A stretch of DNA of 64,000 nt. It comes from Warburgia ugandensis. Lineage: Eukaryota > Streptophyta > Magnoliopsida > Canellales > Canellaceae. The notes below the pieces were generated by a model. That model saw only the letters and a list, made by a program, of their open reading frames with translations, was not told where the DNA came from and searched no databases. Each line of letters opens with the position of its first letter. Position 1 is the stretch's first letter. Location of the stretch: positions 74,285,944-74,349,943 of the forward strand of contig CP141130.1 of assembly GCA_035236585.1 (NCBI GenBank), written 5' to 3'. Positions 26,126 through 37,646 of this stretch are shown here, in pieces. The position numbers and the translations under genes were made by a program.

Positions 26126-26306
26126 AGGGGAGCCTTGGTGCAATGGCGAAGTTATCATCGTGTGACCTTGAGGCATGGGTTCAAGGCATAGAAAGTCTCT
26201 TGTAAAAATGCAAGGTAAGGCTTTGTACTATAGACCCTTGTGGTTCGCCCCTTCCCCAAACCCCGTACACGCTGGAGCTTTGTACACCAGGGCTGCCCCT
26301 TTCACT
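26126..26306 (+). mobile_element. Au SINE in AKR unit 1
   Basis: AAGGGGAGCCTTGGTGCAAT start, TTGAGGCATGGGTTCAAGGC B-box region, TGTACACCAGGGCTGCCCC end. Units 2 and 3 have no SINE at the matching spot (45305 and 55503), so it entered unit 1 alone. Confidence 0.92.
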
Positions 26307-28444
26307 CATGGCCCAAGTTTTCTATACACCAGAGTTACATTCTTTAGTCAAAAACAACTAACTAGCATCAGCTTCCCCATACATCTACGTCTTCTTTGAA
26401 TCAAACAGTATATATATTAAAATACCTGACCAATTACAAGAATAGTGCTTGTCCATACCGAGCTGGATAAATCATGTTACAGGGGGTTCCCGTGCAAACA
26501 ATATTCTTCCACGCCATCTATTAGTTTTGAATGTTAACTCAGATGCTTGAACTAGCAACTTCAATTTGTAGTGAGTATTTACCTTGTTGCACTTGGTATT
26601 AACTTGGGCAAAGACTATTCGTGTCTCTTACTTGTTAGGTACCTATTAAAGCACAGTTTTACGGTAGAAACAATTCACAAAGGTGAAGCTCTTCTTTGGC
26701 AGTCAGAAGAGAAGCTTGCTTCTTCTTTTTGTTTCTTACTAACAATACAAAAACAAGAAAGAGAAAAGATGGAGGATCAGAGTTCTCAAACACTTATATC
26801 GTTTGAAATCCATACAATATTCACATAATATCAATGTTCTTCGGTTTCTAATTCACGTACAATCCATGTTCTTATGATTCTAAATAAAGCTAAGTCGTAA
26901 GTCTTAATATAACTATCACTATTCAGATCCACAGAGATAGATAGGGAATTTCATGAATGCAGAACCAAAAAATCAGAGATCAAAATAACCTGCAAAGGGG
27001 GACTATTTCTTCTTCAATATCACGAGTGCACAAAGACCATTCCATTTCAAGGCTGTTATACAACGGATTGCATGAGCACGACTTATAGCGTCCGGACGGG
27101 CTTTGGCTAATTCAATATACTTTATTTTACCTCCTTCCACTAACTTCTTGAGTTCCCCCATCTACCTTAGCAAAAACAAGTTCACCAGTTAACCACTAGC
27201 TGCTGTATTATCTACAGTACTAATTCTCCCTCAAAAATGTAATCTCAGCAAAACCCATAGCTAGTTGAATGTCTTAGGAACCTACGGTGTCATCTATATG
27301 TACCGATTTGTCAACACAGTGCTGATAACATAGATCAATATAATGCACTTCAAGTCGCTTACGGCTAGCTTTGCAACTTTGCAACATCGTCATGCATGGC
27401 TTACACTTTATCACTACTCTCCCTTGTATACTGGCACACCAAACTTAGTAGCTAACTGGATTTTTTTCTCGAGGAAGCTTCTTTAATGGCTGTGATTCAA
27501 TGTTCAAAACAATATCAATTTGATATTGCAAAGTCCAATTCTGGCAATAGAACACATCCCAATAAAATTCAAGTCATTGAGGAACCTAAACTTGCTTACC
27601 TCAATTCAGTAATAGAATAAATCATGATTGTGATGGTGTCGCCATGGCCTTATGCTTGTTCAAAGAGATATCTATGTTTAGTTTACTTACCTTACATCTT
27701 TCTTGACCAGGAAATGAAAAAGGGGAAATTATAAGCTTGAAAAAATGAAATCTCTAACAATTTTAAGACACTTGTGAGTCTGCGACTGCATTACAGAGTC
27801 ATTATGGATTCCAGCAGTTTGTAATTTGTAGTCCAAGAAAGTCCACTTTTTACATATCCATTGCATCACTGCAATGGAAACTTTAGAGGTACAATATTAA
27901 CTTGGAGGTTCTTCTGACATCATTGACTTGGTTGGATGATGCAGCATTTTTGGAAGTATATCTCTTTCTTTTCTTTTCTTCTCCAGCAAAAAGAATAGTT
28001 GTAGCCAGGTTCCGTGGCAATTACTGTGAGTCTCTCTGCTGTTTATAAAAAAGAATACAAAATTAGAAGATATGTGTCACCCTATAGGAATACTTCTATA
28101 CTAGAGTTGACATAGAGATGATAGTAGAAAAAGGGAGCCTCAGGTATATTCTTTGCTGGAGTTGAACTTCAGTGGTTATGCTATAACTAACTGTGGCTTT
28201 GAAGGGTTTAATAGTTTTGTCAAACATTACATGGGAAGCATGATTCTTCGGGGTCTTTCAGTCCTAAGGATTCTACTAGTTCATTGCTCTCTCCTGGGTG
28301 GGGAGTGTTTATGCAAGGAGGTTACAAAAGCTTTATGCAGTTTTTTCGATTTGGGAGTCTGCTTGTGCCATCTAGATTCATTAATCCTACTAGAGATATT
28401 TTACATGTATCTTAGTTATTATGATTAGCTTTATCATCATCTTT

Positions 28445-28734
28445 ACCATAGATGGGAATAAATTTTCTTTGGCATGTGGCACTTTGAATGCATTCACAAA
28501 GCAGCCTATATTTTTATGATAGTAATTGTTATCATGACCCTTTTCAACCTAAAGAAACCTTCTAGAATTAATTAGGGTGCAGAACTAAAATGAAACCTAA
28601 CAGTTTGGTCCTATTCCTTCAAGCTAGATCAAAACTCTAGAATGGTCCAGTTCTAATCCAACTAAATTCTTTATGGTACAATCCAATTCTGGATAAAAAA
28701 CCAGAACCGATCTGTTACACCTATCTTTATGTAT
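28445..28734. mobile_element. About 290-bp insertion relative to units 2 and 3, MITE-like
   Basis: Unit 1 follows the other units up to TTTATCATCATC and resumes at TATGTATTCAAGAGATGA. The inserted piece has no coding capacity. Its right part, on the minus strand, begins GGTGTAACAGATCGGTTCTG, which resembles ends of plant hAT-type MITEs. The family is not certain. Confidence 0.45.
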
Positions 28735-28872
28735 TCAAGAGATGATTTCATAGAAGTATTATAAGCAATGTGAGAGAGTGACAATTCTATACTAATCAAT
28801 TCTCAATCCTCTTTTTGTGTTGTTTTCCATGAGCATTACCTTGTGATATCTTTTTGTTCCAATACTTTTGTC

Positions 28873-29124
28873 TAGGGATGGCAATGGGGTGGGAGGGAGG
28901 GTGTGTTTCACTTCCTCCATCCCGGCCCATGATTTGATTTTTATTACCTAGCCTCACCACTGGTCACTAAGATTTGCAATCCATTGCAAGGCAGGTAGAT
29001 TGTATGCAACCCACCTTAATCCAGCCATCTTATCAGCTATTATAGGCAGGGCAGATCTATGTTAAGAGACTTATTAAAAGGAACCTATGTGAAAAATAAA
29101 CTATCCTTCTGTCATATAAGTGTG
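28873..29124. mobile_element. Possible hAT-type element end
   Basis: Homology to the other AKR units stops near 28865 and is followed by TAGGGATGGCAATGGGGTGG, a phrase common at ends of plant hAT-related non-autonomous elements. No matching inverted end was found. Confidence 0.3.
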
Positions 29125-30355
29125 TGTTAAGTGTTCAATTTCTCCCAAAATACTCTTAATCTAGCATCTAATTAGGTCATCTCATCGATCAATTTGAAAA
29201 TTTTACTTAAAATTTTGTATTTTAGCTCCAATTAACCATTCAACCATTGATTTGCAAATTTAACGGTCATATGATCATCAAAGCTAATCATATGTATAAA
29301 GTACGGTTTAAATTATTCTAATTTAGTCCTATGTATTGCAGATCAACAAAATTGAAATTAGACGGACCAGATCAAGAAGAAGTAAATTGCTTGGAAAGAG
29401 AAGAAATTAAAGATAATCAGGAAATAAAGTACAAATTTGACAGAGAAGAAATGCAATTTGAATCAAACTCAAACTCTTTTGAAAAAACTATATAAAGAAA
29501 AGGCAGTACACTTGGGAAAAGAAGGCAAGAGGATGGATCTCTCCCCCTCTGCTATCACTCTCTCTTCTCCTCTTTGACTCCCACATCCTCTCTCTCTCCA
29601 TTGCACCAACCCCACACAACAGCCCATTCTCTTCTCCTTCTTTCTCTCTATCTCTTTTCTATACTCCTCCCCGCCCCCCGTGTCTCTCTCTGGCCAATGC
29701 TAAGCAAGTTAGCCGCACAGCACTGCTCTCATTCTCTCTCAAGTTTTCCCTTCACTACACTTTCACTATCTCCCCATTCTCTCTTGGGTTTCCCCTTCAC
29801 TGCACTTTCACTATCTCCCCATTCTCTCTCATTTTCCCTCGCTGCTATCTCTCTCACTTCCCCTCTTACTCTCCTCTCTTCTCCTGCACTCCCTCTCTTT
29901 CTCTGATTCCTCACCACAACCACTGCACTAGAATGCTCTCTACCTCACCGCTCTCTCTCTCTCTCTCTATCTATTTGCCCAACAAGCCTCATTGATCCCT
30001 CCTCTCTCCCCCTTTTTATCTCTCTCGTTCTCTCCTTTCTAGCCAGCACAGCACGACCAGCCATGCCAATCCCCATCTCTTTCATTCTCCCTTTCATTCC
30101 CTCTTTCTCACCCAGTCTCTCTCCCTCTTCACTGGATCACAGCCCGCACCACCTCTCCCTCTCTTTTCCTTCTCTCTTTGCTTCTCCATCATGCCTAATG
30201 CCAAAACTCCCCTATCTCCCTCTTTGTCTCTCTCTACCTCTCCACTGCAGTGGTAGGAAACCAACCCTGCAGCACTGCAAGGTACCTATAAGCATTGTCT
30301 ATGTCGCAGCCCCCTTCTCTGCACTGTTCTTGTTTCTCTCTCTCTCATAAGGTCA
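29125..30355 (+). mobile_element. Diverged LTR fragment related to the Athila-like LTR
   Basis: Starts TGTTAAGTGTTCAATTT and follows the first ~215 bp of the Athila-like LTRs at clearly lower identity (matching TTTAACGGTCATATGATCAT against TCAACGGTCAGATGATCAT). It is followed by a pyrimidine-rich region like that in the young LTRs. The 3' LTR end is not visible. It is an older relative, a fossil fragment; the CT-rich frames inside are not genes. Confidence 0.7.
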
Positions 30356-30444
30356 ATGATAGGTTATGTGTTCACTGTGAATGGTGAATGAGTAAGTTGG
30401 AAGTCTACTTTGCAGCATACTATAGCTTTATCAACTACGTAAGT

Positions 30445-31320
30445 ACAGTAAATGGCAGCACTTGAGGTAGCTAAGGAGGCAATTTGGTTGAAGAGTTTAG
30501 TGGGTGAGCTTAGTGCGGTTTAGGACAAGGTATGCATTCTCTGTGATATCCAAATTACAATTTTGTCTTGCTAAAAATCTAGTTTACCATGAAAGAACCA
30601 AACATACTGTCATCCAGTATCATAAACTTCTAGAATTTATTGATGATGATGGCACAATTGATTTAGAAAAGATCTCAGCAAGGATAATATTATAGGTATC
30701 TTAACTAAACCAGTTTCAATGGATAAGTTTAGGAATTGCCCAAAGTTGGCCAATCTTAATGGTTGTTACATGATTTATACCCTAGGGAGAGGGAGTGTTC
30801 AATAAGAGAGAGCTCACCTTAAGTGGAGTGGTTATATTCTCATTGTGCTGGATATGAGAGAAGGTGGAGAATGTTGCTTTCTGTCTTATATCTATCAGGG
30901 CATTGGTGTAATTATATATATATATATATATTAATTATGGGAATTTTAAGAATATTGTATAATGTATGTAAAACCTTGTTTTATAATGTGATTGGAAGTG
31001 AGAGTGTGAGAGAGTGAAAAAACATAGAAGTAAGAACATTGGGGTTTTTCTTATGGTGGCAAAAAGGATAAAGATTGGTGGTTGATCTTCAAAGGTCTTT
31101 ATAATCTCTCATTATTAGAGGATTTCTCTTCAATTGCTACCACTATATCTTGTGCCTTTCTTTAGATATATATTTCCCACTTTCTCTATATTGTTTCTCT
31201 TCGATTTCTTTGAATGGTCTTGTGCAAACATTCTTTTGTACCATGAGATGATCCTTAGCTTCCTCTACAATCATTGAAGTAGGTTTTATCCTAATACAAT
31301 AATAGAGAATTGAATTATCA
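30445..31320 (+). mobile_element. Ty1/copia 3' fragment: RNase H tail plus LTR
   Basis: 30445-30770 keeps the pattern of the copia RNase H C-terminus: EAIWLKSLVGEL, then VYHERTKH and later LTKPVSMDKFRNC. It is followed by the purine run GGGAGAGGGAG and then TGTTCAATAAGAG at 30796, the likely LTR start. The LTR probably ends near 31320, where homology to the AKR upstream region returns. It is a broken fossil with only the 3' end present. Confidence 0.75.
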
Positions 31321-31469
31321 GGTGATCATAGATTTGAATGCAAAAGCAAACACATGCACATAATACGCCAATGAACTATATATGTTACTAGAAAGCATGA
31401 AGGCTTACCTCTAATCCTTGGCTTCCCAACTTTAACTCTTGGGACTTGGATTTTAAGTTCCTCTATTAT

Positions 31470-33006
31470 GTTTTAGATTCAAAGCCAACTCCATGAACTG
31501 CAATTTAAGCGAGCATGTTCATCTATATATAAGACCTAGAAGCATATGAAAGCCTCTTGGAAGTCAAGCCGCCATCATTTTTTCTGCCAAGAGATTGGAC
31601 ACAATGCACGTATGTTACAAAATAATGATCCAATTAACTAATACCTTGTATTTGGTAACTAAAATTTCAAAAATAATTTTAAAAATATGAGAAATATTTT
31701 TATTTTATTTTTTATAAAGATGGAGGACTACTACAGCTTTATGCTATGTGGAGGTATGATTTTGGTGATCTTAACCATTCATTTAGGAGGTCCTAACTTG
31801 AACTCACTATTACATGTCCTAGCATATCTGCAGGTTGTTCAATGGATGGTCAACAGTTTCACTTTAATCATCCAATTGTTGAGATTCATGGTAGATGCTA
31901 TAAATAAGTTAAAACCAGAATGCACTTAGCAAAAGCTAGGTGCCTAACATTTGTTTGTTGCCAAGTCCATTCCACTGTCACTAATTTGAAGAATGTTAAA
32001 CTTTCATAGTGTGATCTACTGACCATATTTTATGGAGCCCACCTTTGCATGATCGTAATCTTTCATCTCATTGATATAACCATAGTTTGCTTAAAGATAA
32101 AAAATAATATGGTATGGATGATTCTAACTTCTAAACAATTGTCATTTTTTTAGCACAATCTCTTATATGATGATTAGATGCTAAAATCATTCAATTCACA
32201 TTTTTTTTCGATTTATAAAAGATCTAAATGTGGAGACATAAGATGAATGGAACAAATAATTCAAAGATAGGCTCTAGAAAATGTGGTAGCTAAATTGCAA
32301 CCAAGGTGCCATCAATTTAGCATTGCGCTACTAATTTTACCTTAATGTAGACATTTGATATGTTGAATTTTTTAAGGTGTCAAAACTCAAAAATATGGAA
32401 ACAATATAGACGTTGCTGAAGTGAGTCAACTTAATGCAATGGTGAACTTATATAATGCAAAAATATAATTCAATATTATATATTAGTGGGAAATATCTAT
32501 CTTGTGTTTTCTTGACTTGGCAAAATGCAATTATTCCAGGAAGCAAAATGCAAATGTTTAAAATTGCATCGACACAATCAATGACACATTTTGATACTTA
32601 GGAATTTGGGACAACAATAACAACAAGAATAATATTAATAATAAAATCCATGTTTGACTAAGAGAGGTCTATGGGGTAAGAAAAATCAGTGCTTATATCA
32701 ATTCCCTATTGTGGGATATTGGTCCAATTTTCTTCCAATTTTTTCTTTTTGAATGTTGAACACAAACACCCATGAGCAAGGCTTTATTGAATCTTCTTCC
32801 AACTTTCTTAAGAACAAATAATTGACAAGGTGCTAGCAAATGGTTAGCGTAGTTTGTTGCAAATCACTTAGCATCTCTAGTGTAGCATGCTTCGTCACAT
32901 GTTTGAATTACCACTTTCCCCTCTGGCCAAGATTTAGATTTAGAGTGAATATGACTAATTTTCTTTTATAATTCTTCCAATATCAAGCAAAATCAATTAA
33001 TCTAAC
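31470..33006. other. Upstream flank of AKR unit 1, gene-free
   Basis: Patches align with the upstream regions of the two intact AKR genes, for example GGTCAACAGTTTCACTT and AAAGCTAGGTGCCTAACATT (31846-31950 versus 50275-50410 and 60247-60385). TATATATA at about 31527 matches the TATA position of the intact genes. No coding sequence is seen. Confidence 0.55.
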
Positions 33007-33242
33007 ATGTGTTAGTGGTGCCAGAGTCAACTAGTTTGAACTGACTTGAACTAGGTAGAGATTACTCAAATTTGAGATTACATGGCTAAAAGTATCACCC
33101 AAGCTAAGATGATGTTCATCTCAACTCCTCTAAAACACTACTAACAATGAGATGAAGAGGTATAATCAAGCACCACTAACGATTATATGACCCATCTTAA
33201 TTCATCTCAAGTCATGTCACTCCATATCAAGCATCACTACAC
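33007..33242. repeat. Foldback/MITE-like element with GTGTTAGTGGT end
   Basis: The left end GTGTTAGTGGTGCC and the TCATCTC/GAGATGA-rich interior are shared with the larger element at 34384-34894, as is the right flank TAAAAGATTGC. A related, diverged copy is at about 50984-51150 in unit 2. Confidence 0.5.
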
Positions 33243-34383
33243 CGAGTAAAAGATTGCATCAATAATCGGGCTTATGAGGCATCTTATCTACATCAATAAT
33301 GGAATGACCCATCATCTAGTTTTGAATTCAACAACACAGTTAATGGAAGTCATAAACCACTTGAGGGAAAGAAAGTGAAATCACTTAACCCTAAACAATC
33401 AAGGCGAGGGATCACTTAACCCTTTATAAGATCTTCTAGATGCCCCAATTAAGTTCTTATATGAAACCTTGTATTTGGTTGGAGATTCAAGGGGGCACTT
33501 TTTCATTAGTGGAGAGATTTCATATTGATTTAGGAATTAGGATATTGTCTCTAGGTGGTTTGCTTCATAACTTTTCATTGCACAAGACACACACAAGAAA
33601 AAGTTCTTATATGGTGTTTTGTTGTTTGGGATGAACATATATGCAGGTTTAAATTTAATGGATAACTTGTTCTATTCGTTATTCAAACAGATTTAATTTT
33701 TCCCATATAAATTGGTAAGTTTTTAATGGATAAATGGATATCCGCATATTTTAAAGACCTAAGAAAATGACAATTTTTACCATTTTATCTTTTACCATGA
33801 GATTGGATACCAGCATTCTTAATTATTCATAGTTAATTGGACCAATTAGTAAATTCTTGATGGATAAATAGATATTTTTAAAGTCAATCCAAAATCTACA
33901 TCACTAAGAAGTTGAATGGTCCAGTTAACTACTATAATGTATTGTATAAGTGAAGGTTTCAAAAATATCTTTAAAATTATGAGAATATATATATTCAAAA
34001 AATTATAATAAAAAAAAGGGACGATAACTAGAGCTTTGAGCTATGCGGCCTCAAATTTGAGTGATCTTAAACATTCATGAAAGGAGTCCTAGCTTAGATG
34101 AGCCATGCACCAAAGTCTAGCCACTCCTAAATTAATGCACACATTTAGTCTAGGTGTTATATCCAAGAACAATGTGGCTCACCTATTACGATCTTCAAGT
34201 TCAACTGCTATGATCACACATATAGTTCCCTATGTGTTCTTAGTGGGATGGTCATTATGGAAATAAATAAAAAAGTTCAAGTTTGACAGGTAATGGGGTG
34301 GTTGGGAAGGAAAAGGGGGTTACATCTATCATTTTCCCCATTTTTAGAAATTGATCCAATTTTCAAAACAAAATAACTAATAA

Positions 34384-34894
34384 GGTGTTAGTGGTCTTGA
34401 GATGAGACGAGATGATATAAGCCATACTATTGTTACTAGTATTTGAGTTGAAATGAGATGAATGCCATCTCATTCCAACTCACTGTTAGTGGTGCTTGAG
34501 ATGAGGTGAAAGCTATCTCATCCCAACTAACTATTAGTGGTGCTAGAAATGAGATGAGAAATCCCAATCTCATCTTAGCTCACTGCTAGTGCTTTGCATA
34601 TCACTTCCATCTCTAGCTATCTTATCTCATTCCTAATGTAAGAGAGAGCCATTTCTTCTCATCCCAAAATTCAGCTTAATTTTTGTGTTTTTCTTAAGAT
34701 AGAATGAGTCATATCATGTCATTTTTATCACCTCCTCCATCTCATCTCTACCTAGCTTAAGAGATATTTTCAGTCATATCACTTCATCTAATGCCAAATT
34801 TGATCATCTTGACCCCACTCAAATCATCTCAAGCCAAATCTCATCTCATGTCATCTCAAGTTAGCATATCTTATCTCAAGTACCACTAACACTA
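34384..34894. repeat. Foldback element, ~510 bp, GAGATGA-rich
   Basis: The left end GGTGTTAGTGGTCTTGAGAT is the inverted counterpart of the right end TCTCAAGTACCACTAACAC. The interior has several ~50-60 bp imperfect repeats built on GAGATGAG/CTCATCTC separated by TTAGTGGTGCT (about 34440-34610), so it can fold at more than one scale. No coding capacity. Confidence 0.65.
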
Positions 34895-34910
34895 TGTAAA
34901 AGATTGCCAC

Positions 34911-35255
34911 CAAATGTCTAGTGCAGTTGGTTAAAGACAACTTGTTACCCCCTTAAAGTATACTTCGTTGTAAGTTTGAGTTGCTATTTTTCCTTTAGCC
35001 AAGGTTTAGATATAGGAATGTGTGTGCGTGAGAGTGCGTGAATAAAGTCCTAGTCTTCTATTGTAGTGGCATAAGAAGGTGATTTCCTATGCTAAGCCAT
35101 AAGTTCAAGTTACTCATTGATTTAGGGTCATATGGAGTCCAGCCTTATATTGCAATGGTGTAAGAAGGGGCTTTCTTATACTAGAACACTAGTTCAAGTT
35201 GCTCATTAGTATAGAAAAAAAGTGTGTGAGTTCTTTACTTTGTAATTCTATGCTT
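34911..35255 (+). mobile_element. SINE-like sequence with repeated tRNA-like modules
   Basis: TCTAGTGCAGTTGG (A-box-like) and GTAAGTTTGAGTTGCT (B-box-like) at 34918-34985 are followed by GTGTGCGTGAGAGTGCG. Two more modules follow, each with a GTAGTGGCATAAGAAGG- or GCAATGGTGTAAGAAGG-like head and a TTCAAGTT..CTCATT B-box-like part (35050-35125, 35140-35210). A related single-module copy lies at 32820-32990 and its paralogue at 50815-50970. It is distinct from the Au SINE; the family was not identified. Confidence 0.45.
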
Positions 35256-37554
35256 CTATTATCTATAATAATCATTTTATCTAGATGTATCCATATTAAA
35301 TCCTTGGAACCCTCTGCAATAATGGTTAGCTTCAAATTCAAACCTAAAAGGCATAGGCTTGCTTTGAGAGGTGATCCAAAAGACTTATCCTATGGCCACT
35401 TCTTAGGCTACACACCAAAACTTTTCCTCGTTGGATGATCCAAGTAATTCTAGAGAGAAGAATGAACTACACCAAAAGTTCAAAAGTGACATTAATTAAT
35501 TACAACAGAGACTCGAGATCCTCCAGTGTAGAAGGTTTTCCGTGTATTCTACAATGTTGCCTATAAGATGAACAATTTGGATTGCCAAACCTTTTGAGTC
35601 CCACATGCACTACACCACACTATTGTATGGTCTATATTAGTTCCTCTACACTACTGGCCATAGAAGAGAATCCGCTGAGACCCCTTTGACTAAGTCATCT
35701 GTGTCTTGGTTGGAAAAACTTAACACATGATTGAAGGATGCATTCTTCCCATCCAAGTTATAAAAATTTTATCAAGATAATGGATAAACCTCCAAGGTGC
35801 ATAGTGGGATGCGTCAGCCAAGAAATGACATTGAAAGAGTCGCCTTCAATGAAGAGATGAGAGTTTAAGTTCCAATTCTGGATGGTTGCAAAGCTAGAAT
35901 TTCTGCCATCTTAGTCTTTGAAGCCAATTGGACCCCTTATATGCCTTAGTTTCATCCACAGAGTGATTTCTGAATAGACCAAAATTCTACTCTGGTAGGA
36001 CTCTAGCACCACCTATTTTTCTGTTCAACTGAATTCTCATCCTGAATACTTTGTGTGACACCCCAGGTTTCTAAAACCATTTTCCAATATAAATATAATA
36101 ATAATATTTAATAAGATAGTCAGGATCCATGGAAGAGGAAAAACTAGTATTTAATATAATTATGATAATTATTTCACAGAAATGCCAAAAGAAAACCCCT
36201 AGGGTCATCCAACTCATAATACCATTAAAACCAATACAATATATATACCCTACTTTGATTAAAAACCAAAAACCTAGAGAATTACCAGTTGTGAAAAGAG
36301 ATATCAACAACAACAAAATACAAGGAAATCCCAAGGTTCCATCCATCAACCACCACATCCAACTCTAACATGTAAGTGTATGTACATAATACAAATAAGA
36401 GTCAGGTTCAACTCTATCACCATAATATAAGTGTATTTATACATCCCAAAAGTCAATGACAAGTAGATGGATGCATACATCAAACTGGTCTCTGAATATG
36501 ATAGATGGTCCTTGTTGTCCTCTTTCTACTGCTGCCCCACCTGCTTGCCCTTGCTACTATCGCGCTCCAAATCTGAGGCATTGCAAACCAAAGCAATGCC
36601 TCAGCAAGCATTTGCTTGTGTAGTTGATCATATTTAATATAATATATATATATATATAATGGTGTAGCGTAAAGATATTGAAGTGATGATAGATCTCATA
36701 GAGTAAAACATTCATATTATAATGTCAAATCATCATGTGTTTAGGATTAAATGGCACATGAAGAATCAAGTGGTCTATAGTAAAAGCAATGACAGTTAAA
36801 AGCATGATTTACGCATAAATGTAAAGGTATCATGACTAACCACCATGGCATGCAAGATACAGATAATGCATGTTTGTGCATCTAATAGAGTCAAATACAA
36901 TCAATTTATCTTCTCAAATATGGATACAAGTCATGAGTAACAGGGTGAGCAAACTTTATCATGCCTTACGAGTGTCCCACTATACTCACATAACTGGCAA
37001 TGAATACTTGTTCAATCTATGGGTACCTCACCTATAACTTGCACACTAGTTAGCTTACTCAACCCATAGCCCCGCTCACATAGGCTTCACCCTTAAGGTG
37101 CGTTGTTGTAACAACCATAAATTTTGGGTCATTTTCAATGAATTATGCTGTACTTTTAATGGAAATAAATTTGAAATTTTAATGTCGTGGAAATTGAAAT
37201 CTATGGAAGTAACCCCCTTTAAAACTTAGAATTTGGACTTGAAACTACCAAATTTGAAATGTACGCATCAATATGAATCCAAGGACACAAAGAACACTAA
37301 AATCGGAGTTTGGATGGAGGAGATATGAGTATTTAAATATAAGGGGTATTTTTGTAAAAAAACATAGAACAAAAAAAAAAAAAACGAAAAATGAAATGTC
37401 TAAAATAGAGGAGGCCATATTTGATGCGCGGACCCCTCCCCCACTTAAGTGAAACAAGAACAGATTGTTAGGTCTATTCCCAAACCCGATATAGAAGGAA
37501 ACCAACAGCAAAGAAGAAGAGGAGAAGGAAGAAGGAGAAGAGGGCAAAAGAAGA

Positions 37555-37556
<2 letters not shown>

Positions 37557-37642
<86 letters not shown>
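37557..37642. repeat. (GA)n microsatellite
   Basis: About 43 uninterrupted GA units inside the nested LTR. It produces low-complexity Ser/Leu or Arg/Glu frames that are not genes. Confidence 0.97.

Positions 37643-37646
<4 letters not shown>

Larger units (their letters stand above)
15262..31469 (-). pseudogene. Aldo-keto reductase pseudogene, exons scattered over 16 kb
   Basis: Remnant exons match the two intact AKR genes. Exon 1 is 31469-31409: the start ATG has become ATA and one extra base shifts the frame. Exon 2 is absent, replaced by repeat DNA. Exon 3 is 27489-27286 (204 instead of 201 bp, decayed). Exon 4 is 27161-26990 (172 instead of 173 bp, frame lost). Exon 5 is 15677-15598 (17 bp shorter than 97 bp). 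Exon 6 is 15412-15262 (151 instead of 154 bp, with a stop where the others read GENLDKNK). Exon 7 was not found. A 10.2-kb Athila-like element lies in intron 4, between exons 4 and 5. The gene cannot encode a working reductase. Confidence 0.9.
14320..36054. repeat. AKR array unit 1 (oldest, heavily interrupted)
   Basis: This segment aligns in patches with units 2 and 3: ATTAACTTCTGTGAATTTAAG at 14345 with 43918, CCAATCCTACCAAGTGAA at 14487 with 44063, and gene exons between 15262 and 31469. The upstream flank matches at 31755-31960 and 32770-32840, and 35740-36054 matches 52320-52630. It is much more diverged than units 2 and 3 are from each other. Confidence 0.8.

Noticed and set aside
28133-28170. 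GGGAGCCTCAGG looked like another Au SINE start
   Set aside because: The following sequence matches the AKR intron (47450 and 57503), not the SINE body.
29574-30350. Frames rich in Ser/Leu/Pro
   Set aside because: Pyrimidine-rich tract of an LTR fragment, no domain or start context.
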